Source: Theropithecus gelada
Taxonomy: Eukaryota; Chordata; Mammalia; Primates; Cercopithecidae
Assembly: GCF_003255815.1 (NCBI RefSeq)
Contig: NC_037686.1
Coordinates: 60,336,370-60,400,369 of the forward strand
Direction: 5' to 3'
DNA: 64,000 bases
Made by a program: the position numbers and the translations under genes
Shown: piece by piece, positions 1 to 12,074 of the stretch
How positions within the stretch are numbered: position 1 is the first letter of the stretch
How the letters are laid out: every line of letters starts with the position of its first letter
Notes under the pieces: generated by a model
Seen by the model: the letters and a program-made list of their open reading frames with translations, nothing else
Told to the model about the DNA's origin: nothing
Databases searched by the model: none

Positions 1-74
1 TGCCCACTGGGTCCCTCCCACAACTGTGGGAATTCAAGATGAGATTTGGGTGGGGACACAGCCAAACCATATCA
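1..74 (-). mobile_element. THE1/MST-type LTR, 5' end only (runs off the window)
   Basis: Read on the minus strand this begins with 'tgatatggtttggctgtgtc', the hallmark start of THE1/MST (ERVL-MaLR) LTRs, and runs off the left edge. About 15 bases of the usual consensus are missing between 'ccacaactgtggg' and 'aattcaagatg', so this copy has a small internal deletion. Because internal-like sequence lies on the right, this would be the 3' LTR of a minus-strand element. Confidence 0.85.
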
Positions 75-1380
75 GACCCCATATGTGCTATTTCATTCCT
101 GTGCTCATTGAGAAAGCAATGAAATGGCCAATGATAGAGACTGGCTGACATGATCTGGCTGAGTCATTTTGTTCTATGTGGTTATGTTATGCCTCCTTTG
201 TACCAGTTGTTTTTTGGTGGTTATCATGAAATATTAATATCTTTATGCTTTGTGTTTACTCTCGTATGTCTAAACATATGCCTCTACTCTAGACAGCCTA
301 AGCTAATATGCTCTACTCTAGACCTCCTTAGCCCTCCAGGCTTCTAATCAGCTGGTCAGGGTTTTAGCAGGTTTTGATTTGACACACATTCTAACCTCAG
401 GCCATGTTTCATTGTACACCAGGTGGAATACTGCTTGAAGCTCTGCCCACAGGCAGGACTTTTTTCTTATCACTGTCTCTCAAGGTCACCCCTGAGGCAG
501 GCTGGGGTTCATCTGTCATCCATTTCTAAACTGCACCTGCATTCTATGATGATCCATCTGTGAACAAAGCTCCATGTTTCCCTCCTTTGGCTGCTGCCAT
601 AAGGGATCCCCATTGCAATTATAGGTTTGTTTTCAGGGAGGGGCACAAGCTCCTTAGTAGTAGATGATATAGGGTCTGGTCTACCTGGTTGTGAACCTTG
701 TTTATGCTTTCAAGTCCTGCTTATGCCCATTTTCATTTTAAAAAGAATTGTTGCAAGGCCCTGCAACTGTATGACTGAATGGATCTGAGAAATTCCAGTT
801 TGTGATTGGCAGCTCTGATTATATGGTCACTTGATGTCCTGTAGTCAAAGATCTCTGTCTTTCCCAGGGCTCAATAGCATGCTAGGAACTATTTTGCAAA
901 AGGTGTATAACTTTTTACTGCAGATATCATGTTCTAGGTCAAAAAACCCTCCTGGTTGATACTGTGATTATCTGATTAGATTTTTCTATAAATTACATAT
1001 ATTATCTCTTCTCATCACTGATAGTTTTAATAGCATGGAGTCATCTACATGGCCCCAGCAGCTGTCCAGACCTGCCACAGAGTACATCTGGGTTTGGGCT
1101 CCACTGGAAGCTGAAAGCTTTTAATGTCACCTAGTATACAAGTTGGGGCACTCTTAAGGGTGAAACATGCTTACTCCAAAACTCAAAGAAGTCTATCAAG
1201 CAGTGTGCTTTCATCTTTCATTGTAGGAAGTTGAAGATGCAATAATTTATCCTTTACTCTCCTTGGTCAAAACAGTCAGATTATCTATGTTTCACCACGT
1301 ATTTATGTTATTAAGAGATATCTTGGATTCTTAACGCTTTTATGGACTTCTTGACTAATTGCCTTCTGAAATTAACATAG
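75..1380 (-). mobile_element. Probable MaLR (THE1/MST-type) internal region, degenerate
   Basis: The minus strand directly upstream of the LTR start reads like MaLR internal sequence. Recognisable stretches include 'ggagcttgtgcccctccctg' (about 640), the 'gcagcagccaaaggaggga' block (about 590) and 'cctgcctgtgggcagagctt' (about 450). It joins the LTR start with no gap, as the internal part of a provirus should. No frame stays open for more than about 65 codons. The right boundary is vague: similarity fades between 1250 and 1380. Identification is from memory of the consensus, so confidence is moderate. Confidence 0.55.
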
Positions 1381-2308
1381 TAAAATAATAAATATGTATT
1401 TAAACAAAAATATACAAAGCTAAACTAACCTATAGAAGTTTCTTTATAAAATTACAAGTACACATTTCTACCTTTAGTCAAATTCTTGAGTAACCATAAC
1501 CACTTTCAGTTTCTTAAACTCAGTGTATAACTAATAAACTTAATGTGTATTGGTTCTTCTCATTGACCTAACAGGACAGCAAAGAGAACTTCGAAGTTGA
1601 TCAGCTTTGAGGCATATTAAATATTTGCATTTTGAAATTATTTAACAATGAGAAATATAATCTGCAATCAACAAGAGGCTGCATTACATTGCTGATGATA
1701 AATGGTGGAAAATAAAGTTGGAAATACTGTTTCAAATTGTATCTTCTAAGGATTAAGATACAACTTGATTGCTTAAAATGAACTTGATTGATGAATAAGA
1801 TGAAATATTTGGATAATCTGGTATAAATATAATCATGTGTGAAATTTATTGGTGGTTAATGTAAATACTAAAATTTCTAGTAAAAAAAAAAGAATAGAGT
1901 CAAGACTTTTGCAAGTCCAGTCTACTGAGTTTATGCCACAATTAAGCAGAAATGGAATTCTTAAATCAGAGTTGTTATCTAACACTGGGAAAGATACGAG
2001 AATCATTTCATGTGACAGAATAATTTGTTCCATATTGCAGTTAAGGAAAATGATTAAAGCCGTTTGATTCATTTGACAAAGAGATTTTGAAAGCTTTTCA
2101 AATTTATTCAACTGCTTTCTGAAGTCCTATAGCTACTTCCTATAATTGTCCACTGGATTTGCATACCAACATGAGAAAACAGTAATAACTTTCAAGTTAA
2201 ATCATTCCAGCTTTCTTAGTTCTAATTCTGCTAAATTTCCTATTGAACTTCAAAATTTTTATTGTTCACTCAAAATCAGTTACAATGTCTTTGCAGCTTT
2301 TCTCCATT
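1381..2308. other. Unassigned AT-rich sequence
   Basis: No gene, named repeat or RNA recognised. Both strands have short overlapping open frames at 1833-2111, which is expected of AT-rich non-coding DNA; neither resembles a known protein. Confidence 0.5.
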
Positions 2309-2942
2309 TTCTTCTTCTTTTTTTCTTTTTTAAGACAGGGTGTCACCTTGTTACCCAGGGCTGGAGTGCAGTGGCATGAACATGGATCACTGCAGCCTTG
2401 ACTTCCTGAGCCTCAAGCGATTCTCCCATCTTAGCATCCCAAGTAGCTGGGAGTGACACCATGACCAGCTAATTCAAACAAAACAAAACAAGACAAAAAC
2501 AAAATTTGTAGTCCGGGCACGGTGGCTCACGCCTGTAATCCCAGCAGTTTGGGAGGCCAAGAGGGGTGGATCACGAGGTCAGGAGATCGAGACCATCCTG
2601 GCTAACCCGATGAAACCTCGTCTGTACTAAAAATATAAAAAATTAGCCAGGAGTGGTTGCACATACCTGTAGTCCCAGCTACTCAGGAGGCTGAGGAAGG
2701 AGAATGGCATAAACCCGGGAGGTGGAGCTTGCAGTGAGCCAAGATTGCACCATTGCACCCCAGCCTAGCGACAGAGTGAGACTCTGTCTCGAAAACAAAA
2801 CAATAAATAAAACAAATAAAATGTAGGGATGGGGATCTCACCATTTGATCCAGGCTGTTCTCCAGCTTCTGGGCTCAAGCAATCTTCCCATCTTGGTCTC
2901 CCAAAGTTTTGGGATGACAGGTGTGAGCCACTAGACCTTGCC
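2309..2942 (-). mobile_element. Old Alu (AluJ-like), split by a second Alu
   Basis: Poly-T at about 2309-2330 leads into the antisense Alu start 'agacagggtgtcacc' and the right-arm landmark 'gctggagtgcagtggca'. The Alu stops at about 2510, resumes at 2822 with 'gggatggggatctcacc' and ends at 2942 after 'ggtgtgagccactag'. Many substitutions and 'ggcctcaagcaat'-type wording suggest an AluJ. Only 2309-2510 and 2822-2942 belong to this copy. Confidence 0.85.
2511..2821 (+). mobile_element. Alu (S/Y-type) inserted into the older Alu
   Basis: A full-length plus-strand Alu starts 'gtccgggcacggtggctcac' and ends in an A-rich tail (about 2792-2821). It carries the S/Y wording 'tcacgaggtcaggagatcga'. 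Likely target-site duplication: 'aaaatttgta' before it and 'aaaatgta' after it. It is less diverged than its host Alu, which gives the order of insertion. Confidence 0.9.
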
Positions 2943-4006
2943 TTTGCCTTTTTTCTTAAAATAAAAGTACTATTGTATTTTAGCAGACTACTAGTGTCTT
3001 CTTCCTCCTCCCCTTCTTCAGTTTTCTTATTTCTTCTAAAATATCCCTAGATGTACAGAATAAGATTAATGTAAATCTTTATTCTGTGATACACTGTCAT
3101 TGCAAATCTATGCATGACCGACCTCCTTTCCTTTCTTCCTTCTTCCCTCTCTCTCTCTGTCTCATTCTCTTTCTCTTTTCTCTTTTCTTTTTGTTCTTTC
3201 TTTCTTTTTTAAAATTAATGTGATGAACATCTGTAGCCCACTACCTTATCCAGCACTAGCATATTCACATAAGCTTATCTCTGATGTCTTCCTTTTTCCA
3301 AATCTCCTTACACCTTCAACTTTTGAGGAGTAAAGAGAAGAGAGGTAAACATTTAGGAGGCGAAAGATGAGAGCAAGGTGGGGTAGATGAAGAGAAGAAA
3401 TGAGATAGAATCAAAACAGATAGAAAGGGATGGACAGGGGAAATATAAGAAGGCAGATAAAGAAGTGCTTCTTCATGTTCATATTTCTCTTGCAGCAATA
3501 ATTTATTAGAATGAGGCCGAGAAGGAATGATATCTGCCAAGCCACTCATCCCTCTGGGCCTGTGGATTGGTCATTTGTAAGATCTCTTCTAGCTGAAAAA
3601 ATACTACTCTTACCACTTCCAAGTTTTTACACCTCATGGGAGGGATTATTTTGACTGTGCGATTAGCTAATATGAAAATAATTAATGAAAGAGAAGAATT
3701 TAAAGCAAACTTTCCCTGAAGGCCAGTTTGATATATACTAGGTGTAACAGAAACTGATGATGTCTTTTAAGGGTATTCTTAACTTGAACTTTCTTTGGGA
3801 CAAAATCTACTCATAAAGTAACGTCCTGTAGTACTCAGCTAGGGTTAGAGATCATTTAAACTTAAAATAAATGTCTCTGTATTCATCAATATTGAATGAA
3901 GCGGAGAGAAATGTATGCATATTTTCCTCAATTATTGCTTATCAGCAATTACTAATGTATGTATGCTAAACTATCTCTTCTTTATTTTTATTTATTTCTT
4001 CTCACA
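2943..4006. other. Unassigned sequence with a CT-rich tract
   Basis: 3121-3210 is a pyrimidine-rich, CTTT/CT-type low-complexity tract. The stretch around 3220-3300 has a faint look of old L1 3' sequence that I could not confirm. Nothing else recognised. Confidence 0.5.
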
Positions 4007-4047
4007 ATTTTTTTGAGAAAGAGTCTCACTCTGTCACCCAGGCTGGA
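4007..4047 (-). mobile_element. Very short 5'-truncated Alu fragment
   Basis: Poly-T followed by 'gagaaagagtctcactctgt' and 'cacccaggctgga', then unrelated sequence. This is only the 3' end of an Alu, about 40 bases. Confidence 0.75.
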
Positions 4048-7000
4048 TTTTCAACATACACTACTAATCTATTCATTGGTGCTGTCACTGAGTTGATTGG
4101 CATTTTTTACTTAAGCTTGGGGCAAATGTTATACTCTTATTTTAGAACACTCTTGGCTTGCTCTTAGTCTTGTAATATACAAAATAATGTACTTATTTGG
4201 TCCATTGTGTATTTCCCTCCTCTAAAATTGAGACATAAATTCTTATCTGATTACTAATATACCCCAAACACTTTTCATTTTGTCTCACCCATATCAGGTG
4301 CTGCCTACATATTTGTAAAATGAGTGAATTAATTTCATTAAGCTATCACATATATTTCCACTTTAACAAAATGAAATACTGTAATAAAATAATTTCCTTA
4401 CACTCCTTCAGGCAAGAAACATTGTTCTCAACTTTGCTTTAAATAGTAAATTTTTACATCTTGTGTTACCCATCACTCAGAAAACAATTTAATATAAGAC
4501 TAACTTATTTGGCAACCTAATACTCAACTTAGAATAGTCATTAAATAGATCTTATTGTCTTAACACTGAAAGGCTTAGCCAGATAAATTCATCATAGTGC
4601 TCTTTTTAGTTTTAGTGAAGGAACCAACAAAGGCACATATATACATATAAATATATACATATATATAAGTATACATAGAAAGTCTTACACAGCCAACAAT
4701 AAATGACTATATATGTACTTCCCCACCAAAAAGAAACATTTTCTTAAATTTATTCAATTAAGATTTCTTGATATCTGTACAAATAATGTATCAGGTGGCA
4801 ACATATATAATTAAATATAAAAATACCTATTTTATCTAATTATTTATAACTTTAAGCTTCTTTGCCTACTACATTCCATATGCTATTTCACTTGTCTTAC
4901 AATCTATGCTTGCACTGCATGTCAAATTTTTATAAATGAATTTGCTCTGTAATGGAATATTTGAACAATAATTACTTCCTACTGTGCATAATTAAATTCT
5001 CAGAGAGAGACAGGTGGGTGAGGTGATGAGGAAAAAAAGGGGAGAATGAAGAAGAGAGAGGAGAGGCAGGGGGACATATTTTAGAGTAACGGAGTCATAT
5101 AAATGAAATTAGCATTACTAATTTTAAAGTGAAAAATGGATACATGTTCACAACCATTGTCCAAAACCCTTGGGTCCAGATGTATTTCAAAAGTGGAAAT
5201 ATTTCACGCATTACGAAATTAATCCAGTGTATATATTGCAAGTTTTGGAACAACCTAGTGAAGTCTCAGGTAGTCCCCTATAATCAAGCACCCTAATATA
5301 CCTGCAACAAAATGTGTGTGATGACTCTTTTCAGTGGGGTCAATACTCTATAATATATCATACGTACAAATAAGTGTATTGTGCATATGCTAATTACAAG
5401 TACAGACTTCATTAAATTTCTGTTATATAACAAAAATTATAAATGATTTATTTTTATCTCTATGACTGTATATTGTTTATAAAAACATGGATTATAATTA
5501 AATGGTTCCTCGAAGTTTATTCAATTAATTGAAGCCAGAATACCACATTAAAATTTGGAATGAACTGAACTATACAGAATTATGAAAAAGTTAAAGACTC
5601 ACAAGAATCTTAGAATCTATTTGGGGAGACTCCATGTATACATACAGATCAGTTTAAAAGTAACAAGGTATTATAGAAATAACTGGAAAAAATATAAATA
5701 GTAATTTTTTCACAGAGGTTGATAGGAGTGATTACCATAGAACAATAAGGAAAATGTACAAATTGAACTGGATATTTGGGAAATAAATGGGGAGGTGTTA
5801 AGACCAGGACAAAGGGACCATTTGGCTGAGTCAAGGTGTTACACAGAAGAAGAACCAGGACATTTCATTTCAGGTATGTTTATGCTACTACTTGGACATA
5901 GCTACGTAAAAAAAAAAAAAAAAAACCTGCCAAAATAAAATTACCTGTGTATTTTTTTGGTACGATAATGTATGACAAAGACATATTTGTTTCATACTAA
6001 CTTACCATATTGCAGCCAAATTTTACTTCTCACAAAATTCATTTTGAACTTTTTTCCTTTACGAAGTTCCTACGTTTGTAATTTCCAAACACCCAGTTAC
6101 TAAGTTGATCATTCCTCTTTGCCTTAAATGTTATTATTAGTGAATCAAATGTATTACTAGTTAATAAAGACTTTGTATAATGAATCACAACACAAACCCA
6201 CAAATTAGAGAATATTCAAAATTCAGAGTATTCAAAATATTTCAAATATTCATATTCTCCAGGAATGAGCAGACTGACGTGCTTTTATTTTTAAATAAGC
6301 AGATAGGTTATGATTATGCATGGTTTACCTAACGGATGTTGCCGAATCCCCTTACATGTTACCCCAGGCTTCCCAACACGTGCCTGATCCTTTAGTAGCT
6401 CATACCCAGGAGTAATAGTCAACATGCAATTGGAATAGGTTTACAGATTAGTATATATGTATATATATTGTATAAAAATAAAGATATTGCACCTATTTTT
6501 AAACTTCTTACCAAGCAATAAATTATAACATAAATTATCTATCATTAACTTCTAAATAATTTATTGATTTTTTAAAAATTGTTCATGTAATCTTTTGTAT
6601 GACATGACTGTCACAAGAGAATTTATACCATGAGATGAGATAGTATAAATAAACTCATTAAAATTTTCTAAAGATTTTTCCATTACATTAATAATGATTA
6701 GAAAACAAATTTCAATTTGGAGAATAATTCTCTCATCATCTATGAAAATATATTTTTTATTATGCTAAACTATCTCATATTCTTCAAAAATGCCAGCAAT
6801 AAAATTCAAAATATTGTGTATAATGTGTGTAAACATATTTACAAGTACTTAATATCTCTTATTTATCAAGTCAAAAACGTCACATTTGGGAGTATCAGTT
6901 TCAATTAGTTGCTTTCATTTCAATATTTGTTGTTTATATTTATCCACAGAATTTCACAGACATTATTTTGTTATTTTAAGACTAAATACATATTAAAATA

Positions 7001-7060
7001 CATAAAATGAAAGATCCTAAATATTTATTATGATTTACATGTTTCTCATCAGGCAGTGAC
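4048..7060. other. Long AT-rich stretch without recognised genes
   Basis: Contains a TA-rich tract (about 4637-4678), a purine-rich tract (about 5001-5070), an 18-base poly-A run (about 5909-5926) and another TA-rich tract (about 6455-6480). The segment 5130-5430 has a slight resemblance to medium-reiteration DNA-transposon sequence but I could not name it. No open frame longer than 63 codons. Confidence 0.5.
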
Positions 7061-7069
7061 GGCATTTTT

Positions 7070-7374
7070 TTGTTTTGTTTTTTTGTTTTTTTTTTTTGAG
7101 ATGGAGTTTCGCTGCCGCCCGGGCTGTAGTGAGTGGTGCGATCTCGGCTCACTGCAAGCTCCGCCTCCCGGGTTCCCGCCATTCTCCTGCCTCAGCCTCC
7201 CGAGTAGCTGGGACTACAGGCGCCGCCACCACGACCAGCTAATTTTTTGTATTTTTAGTAGAGATGGGGTTTCACGGTGTTAGTCAGGATGGTCTCGATC
7301 TCCTGACCTTGTGATCCACCCACCTCAGCCTCCCAAAATGTTGGGATTACAGGCGTGAGCCACCGCGACCGACC
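7070..7374 (-). mobile_element. Alu (Y-like), full length
   Basis: Antisense Alu with poly-T (about 7070-7098), 'gcaagctccgcctcccggg' and 'tgatccacccacctcagcc', ending 'gccaccgcgaccgacc'. The 'ggcattttt' at 7061-7069 recurs at 7377-7385 as a short target-site duplication. The 'gcaagctccgcctcc' wording favours AluY or a close S relative. Confidence 0.9.
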
Positions 7375-7422
7375 CAGGCATTTTTATATACTATTGTTGT
7401 TATTTATTTATTCTTCTTATAA

Positions 7423-7704
7423 TTTTTTTGAGAAAGAATCTTGCTCTGTTGCCCAGGATGGAGTGCAGTGGCACAATCTCGGCTCACTGCAACCTCCGCC
7501 TCTCGGGTTCAACGAATTCACGTGCCTCAGCCCCCAGAGTAGCTGGGATTACAGATGTGCACCACCATGCCCTGGATAATTTTTGTATTTTTCGTAGAGA
7601 CAGGGTTTCCCTATGTCTGGTCTCGAACTCCTAACCTCAGGTGATCCGCTGACCTTGGCCTCTCAAAGTGCTGGAATTATAGGCATGAGCCGCTGCGGTT
7701 GGCC
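7423..7704 (-). mobile_element. Alu (S-type), antisense
   Basis: Follows the previous Alu by under 50 bases in the same orientation. Landmarks: 'tgttgcccaggatggagtgc', 'gcaacctccgcctctcgggt', 'gtgatccgctgaccttgg'. It is more diverged than its neighbour, so it is probably an S-class copy. Confidence 0.88.
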
Positions 7705-7956
7705 CATTTTTACTTAATATTAGAGAATCTAAAAGCTTTTTCCTTCGGAATTTTTCTTTTGCTATTTTCCAAGTAAAACATATTTCTCCATTTTCATGTC
7801 TTCCACTTTTCTTTCTGGTTTGCTTTAATTAGTTGTACACATAGTCAATCACTTATTAGATCAAATTGATTTTGAATGATTGAAACATTACCTTTTTGTA
7901 AAGCAAAATAGATAATTGACTGTTTTAGAATAAAAGTTGTTAAAACTTAATTTCTA

Positions 7957-8113
7957 ATATATAGATTTATATATGTATATATACCCATATATATTACATA
8001 TATTTTAAAAATAGGTATATTTATATATGTATGTATATATGTAATTATATAGTATTTATATATGTATTATATAATATAAACACACACAGATGTGTGTGTG
8101 TGTCTGTGTGTGT
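7957..8113. repeat. TA-rich tract ending in a CA/TG inverted repeat
   Basis: About 120 bases of TATA/TATG-type low complexity followed by 'cacacacagatgtgtgtgtg' and more TG. The CA run followed at once by the TG run can fold on itself. Confidence 0.85.
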
Positions 8114-8450
8114 TTCCACAAAGTTTATCATTCTGATTTCACATTTTCTAATGAAATACAAGGTCAAAATGAGTTTTCCAACTGCTTTTTATCTCTTCAT
8201 TACATAATTCCCTTTGAGTTATAATTTTTAACTTTCCGTTCTTAACTCTTCAGATGTATTATTTAATCCCCTCTTGTATTACTTGATTTTAGAAAAATAC
8301 ATAATTTATCAAGACAGGCATGTATGTAATTTACTTGATTTACTTCTTTTATTGAATGATCTATAGTTAATTGAGAACAGCATGGAAAGTAGTACTCCAT
8401 TAAAAAAACAAAATTTTTTAATATTGGCTAAAACTAAAAACTTGCTTTTA
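8114..8450. other. Unassigned AT-rich sequence
   Basis: Nothing recognised between the TG repeat and the next Alu. Confidence 0.5.
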
Positions 8451-8734
8451 GCTGGGCAAAGTGGCTGGTGCCTGCAATCCCAGCTACTTGAGAGGCTGAG
8501 CCAGGAGGATTGCTTGAGGCCAGGAATTTGAGATCATCCTGGGGAGACACCCCCAACCATGTCTCTAAAATAAGAAAAATTAACTGGGTACGGTGGTTTG
8601 TGCCTGTTGTGCCAGTCGACTGCAATGAGAGGATCATTTGGGCCCAGGAGCTGTGAAGGCCACTGCACTCCGCAGTGTTTTGTTTTGTTTTCAGAGATAG
8701 AGTGAGACCTTGTCTCTAAAAATAAATAAATAAT
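8451..8734 (+). mobile_element. AluJ, strongly diverged
   Basis: Starts 'gctgggcaaagtggctggtg', with 'gaggctgagccaggaggatt' and a second arm at 'aactgggtacggtggtttgt', then an ATAA-rich tail. An inserted 'ttttgttttgtttt' lies in the right arm (about 8680). The divergence and 'gcttgaggccaggaatttga' wording are AluJ-like. Confidence 0.85.
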
Positions 8735-8870
8735 TTAAAAATTAGCTTTTGTCATGCTATCAGCACCATCTATACAAAATCTAATATGGTTTTCATATGA
8801 ATATTTCCTATTGCAACATTTCCTTCAAGCACTAACGATAGAGTTTCATCTTATTTTGGTAATATAAGAT

Positions 8871-8918
8871 GGTCTGTTTTGATCGCAAAAGTTTTGGTCT
8901 GTTTTGATCGCAAAAGTT
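8871..8918. repeat. 25-bp tandem duplication
   Basis: 'ggtctgttttgatcgcaaaa' plus 'gtttt' is followed by a second copy starting at 8896. The two copies are identical over the 23 bases I can compare (8871-8893 and 8896-8918), which suggests a recent duplication. Confidence 0.9.
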
Positions 8919-9115
8919 AATAAAAATGTGAACAATTTCTGTCCTTTTATAAATTCAAAAGATTTATTTCCAAGACACCTTAAAGAAATGTTAATAATAT
9001 TATCCAAACTTTGTTGTCTTGTTTGTTCTTCGTTTTAGTTTTTGATATTCTACTAGAATTGTTGAATTTATGAGTATTATAAAAATTACAACAGTTTATC
9101 AGAATAAAAAGTTCT

Positions 9116-9380
9116 GGCTGAGTATAGTGGCTCATTCCCGTAATCCAGTGCTCTGCCAGGCTTGAGGTCAAGAGTTTGAGACCAGATTGAGCAACACAGT
9201 GAGACCTTGTCTCTATGAAATATTTTTAAAATTAGTGGTGTGGTGGAGCATACCTATAGCACCAGCTACTTAGGAGGCTGAGGCGGGAAGATCACTCGGC
9301 CCCAGAAGATGAGGACTGAAGTGAGCTGTGATCACACCACTGCACTCCAGCCTGAGCAACAGAGCTAGATCCTGTCTCGA
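9116..9380 (+). mobile_element. AluJ whose tail became a microsatellite
   Basis: Starts 'gctgagtatagtggctcatt', with 'ccaggcttgaggtcaagagt' and 'actgcactccagcctgagca', and ends 'gatcctgtctcgaa'. The A-tail position is taken by the GGAA repeat that follows. Flanks 'aaaagttctg' (about 9107) and 'aaaagattctg' (about 9523) look like the target-site duplication, so the microsatellite lies inside the insertion. Confidence 0.88.
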
Positions 9381-9527
9381 AAGGAAGGAAGGAAGGAAGG
9401 AAGGAAGGAAGGAAGGAAGGAAGGAAGGAGGGAGGGAGGGAGGGAGGGAGGGAGGGAAGGAAGGAAGGAAGGAAGGAGAGAAAGAAAGAGAGAAAGAAAG
9501 AAAAAGAAAAAAAGAAAGAAAGAAAAG
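9380..9527. repeat. (GGAA)n / (GGGA)n / (GAAA)n microsatellite
   Basis: About 145 bases made almost only of purines: GGAA units, then GGGA units, then GGAA, then GAAA-type units. It grew from the A-tail of the preceding Alu. It opens long Lys/Glu/Arg or Ser/Phe/Leu frames on both strands that are artefacts. Confidence 0.97.
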
Positions 9528-10699
9528 ATTCTGACAATTTAAAAGTGTCAGCAATGACCTCTTTTGTGAATAGCAAACACTGAGGAATCTCCTTAAGCAC
9601 AGTTTTTCTACAAAATGAGAATGAAAACAACACTGCCCAAAATGATACAGACAAACATTCCTGTGGCGTACTTGTGACAGAAGAAACTTTATCATGCTTA
9701 CTGTGACATCCTACATTTGTTACATTAAACTAAAGTGTTCATATGAGAACTTATGTTGTTTTTTTGTTGTTGTTTGTTAACTATAGGTTAATACTATCAT
9801 ATTTAAAGCATAGGCATGGATTTATTTTGGCATTTTAACAGTTGAAAACACCATGTCAGTGGGTACCAACTCTATTCATAAATTATTTCCATACAGGAGA
9901 GAAGGGCATAAAGCTCAGAGATGGCTTGACAATGGGTTTAGGATACGGTTACAATGCCTCTTTTACTCATTAAAGTGGTAATCTTAAAAGAAAGAAAGGA
10001 ATGTACATAGAGCAGTTTGTTTTCTGGGAAAACCAAATTTGCTCCTCCTTATAATAGCAACATCAAAGTGAACTGTCGAAATGTGCCTGGCATTAAAATG
10101 GCTGTCACAGTGTCATCTACCCATAGGAAGTATTAAGAGATAAGATCCAACAGGTAGAGCAGAGCCAAACAGCATCTGTCTATGAAGTACACTATAATTA
10201 ATTCTATAGGATAAAGTAATTACTGAGATTTTGTCAGGAGAGCACTATAGTGGAAGTGGTGTTTCGGAAAGATTAATTTAATCCATACCAGGATAGTTTA
10301 GCGTGTGTAGATTATAAAGTAAAAGGTCAGTTAATAATCTGTTATCATTATCTGGGATTAAAATAAAATGTCATATAGGGAGCAGACAGTGGAAATGAGA
10401 AAAGCTATATTCAAACATTGAAAATACAGGATGAAGACAATTACTATACAATAGAGATGACATAGCAAGGAATAGTACACAAAACATTCAGGTTTGCTTT
10501 TGCTCATATGAAAATAAATTCAAATCTAGGCAACCCAGAGCTGGTGTAATTGCTTAAAGTTACTCTCAGGGACTTGGGTTCAATCTGCTTTCTAGACAGG
10601 AACAGGGGAAAAGGGGAAAGAAAACAAACAGCATTGGTCCCATTTGTCAAGAAAGGAAAATAATGACACTAAATTATTTTAAACTTTCCCTTTCGTCTT
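9528..10699. other. Unassigned unique sequence
   Basis: AT-rich, no repeats named, no convincing open frame. Confidence 0.5.
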
Positions 10700-11085
10700 A
10701 TCATTAGAACTACTTCCCCAGGCCACTGATTGCAGATCACGGCGGGAGGTATCAGCAGGCTCCCTCTTCTCCTGGCAGGCCTGTTGGGTGGGGCCAGCGA
10801 GTATCAGCAGGAGACTGAGATATCGAGATGCTTTATTTCTCTGACTCTCCCATTTTGGCCACAGTCTGGAAGTGACAACTGGTTGCAAAGGTAGAAAATC
10901 TGTCAGAAGGACCCTCTCCTACAGTTTCAGCTCTCACAGGGATAGGTGGTAACCACTCTAACTTCTTGCTCCTTTTGGCTTCCCTATTTGGTTTTTCTTA
11001 ACCCAATCCACACTTTTGGGAACAGTCCCTCATTTCTTCAATTACCCCTTTTATGTGTGCTACTAGTTTCCTGCTGAACTAGATG
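10700..11085 (+). mobile_element. Possible old LTR-like relic
   Basis: A GC-richer block with order 'ggcaggcctgttgggtgggg', 'ggtggtaaccactctaactt', 'cacacttttgggaacagtcc' and an end 'tttcctgctgaactag'. This order resembles an old mammalian LTR-type consensus whose 3' end reads 'tttcctgctgggaccctgac'. The match is weak and the family is not named. A unique sequence is a real alternative. Confidence 0.3.
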
Positions 11086-12074
11086 AATATGTGAAAAAAT
11101 TAAATAATTTTGATTATAAAACTGCCTCTGAATAAAATTGGGGTAAAATAAATGAAGAGATGTTGTATAGGAAGTTAACAAATAAAAATCCTCTTGGTTA
11201 ATATAAAAATGAAACAAATTCTCAAATTTACATGAAAATATGACCTAAGAAACATTGTATAGAGCCAATAAACTGTTTCTATGTGAAGGTACATGAAAGG
11301 TCTTATGATTTTAAGGATTTAGATAGAGAGAGGATACAAAAATGTATCATCATTGTGTTTGTCCCTTTAAAAAATATTTTGCATAATCTTATCAAATTGA
11401 GGTATAGTTGCTTTGAAATTAGTTCAAATAGATGTAATTAAAAATAACTTCTCAAAAATATAATTCCTAAACTGAATGAAATGTCAAAAGTATTCTGAAA
11501 AATCATACTAATGTTCAAATAATGTTTCAAAACAATGATCAGGATTTTGCATCAGAAATTACAGTAAGATGGAGAAATAAGAGAAAGATCACTTTTGAAG
11601 AATGTTTCACAAGGGAAGTATTTGCTATGCTTCTTATTCCAAATTGCAAGGACTCAAAATTCCATTCTTGAACATAATCATTAATAAACAATTTAGAAAA
11701 GAATAAATTCTGAAAAAAGTAAAACATAACCACGAGCAGAATTTAAAACAAAATATCCTCCAAAACACTGCAGGGGTTTTGTTGGGGATGGGGAGAGGCA
11801 GGAAACAAAGTATTCACATCAAAGGACAAAAACAAAGGAAACGTAAACAAATCATAGGGGACAAAACAGAGACAAATGTTGAGGCTATAACAACAATTGC
11901 AAATAAAATTTTAAAACTCCTAATCAAATAACAAACAAGAAACCAGAGACTCTTGACTGATGGGGTCAGGCAATCATCACGTAACCTCTAACAGTCATGC
12001 CCTATACAAACTTACTATAAATAATAGAGGTAACATTATAGGTAATGTAAATACAATTCAAGGCAAAAATCATT
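11086..12074. other. Unassigned AT-rich unique sequence
   Basis: No feature recognised. Confidence 0.5.

Noticed and set aside
5130..5430. Possible medium-reiteration DNA transposon
   Set aside because: Only a loose similarity in wording; no terminal repeats found, so not listed as an element.
7056..7634. Plus-strand frames with Alu-like peptides (also at 12077-12325, 15776-15964, 51095-51283)
   Set aside because: These are translations of antisense Alu sequence, a very common source of spurious open frames in primate DNA.
9270..9695. 141-codon and 120-codon minus-strand frames and a 68-codon plus frame rich in Ser/Phe/Leu or Lys/Glu/Gly
   Set aside because: They are made by the GGAA microsatellite and the flanking AluJ; low-complexity artefacts.
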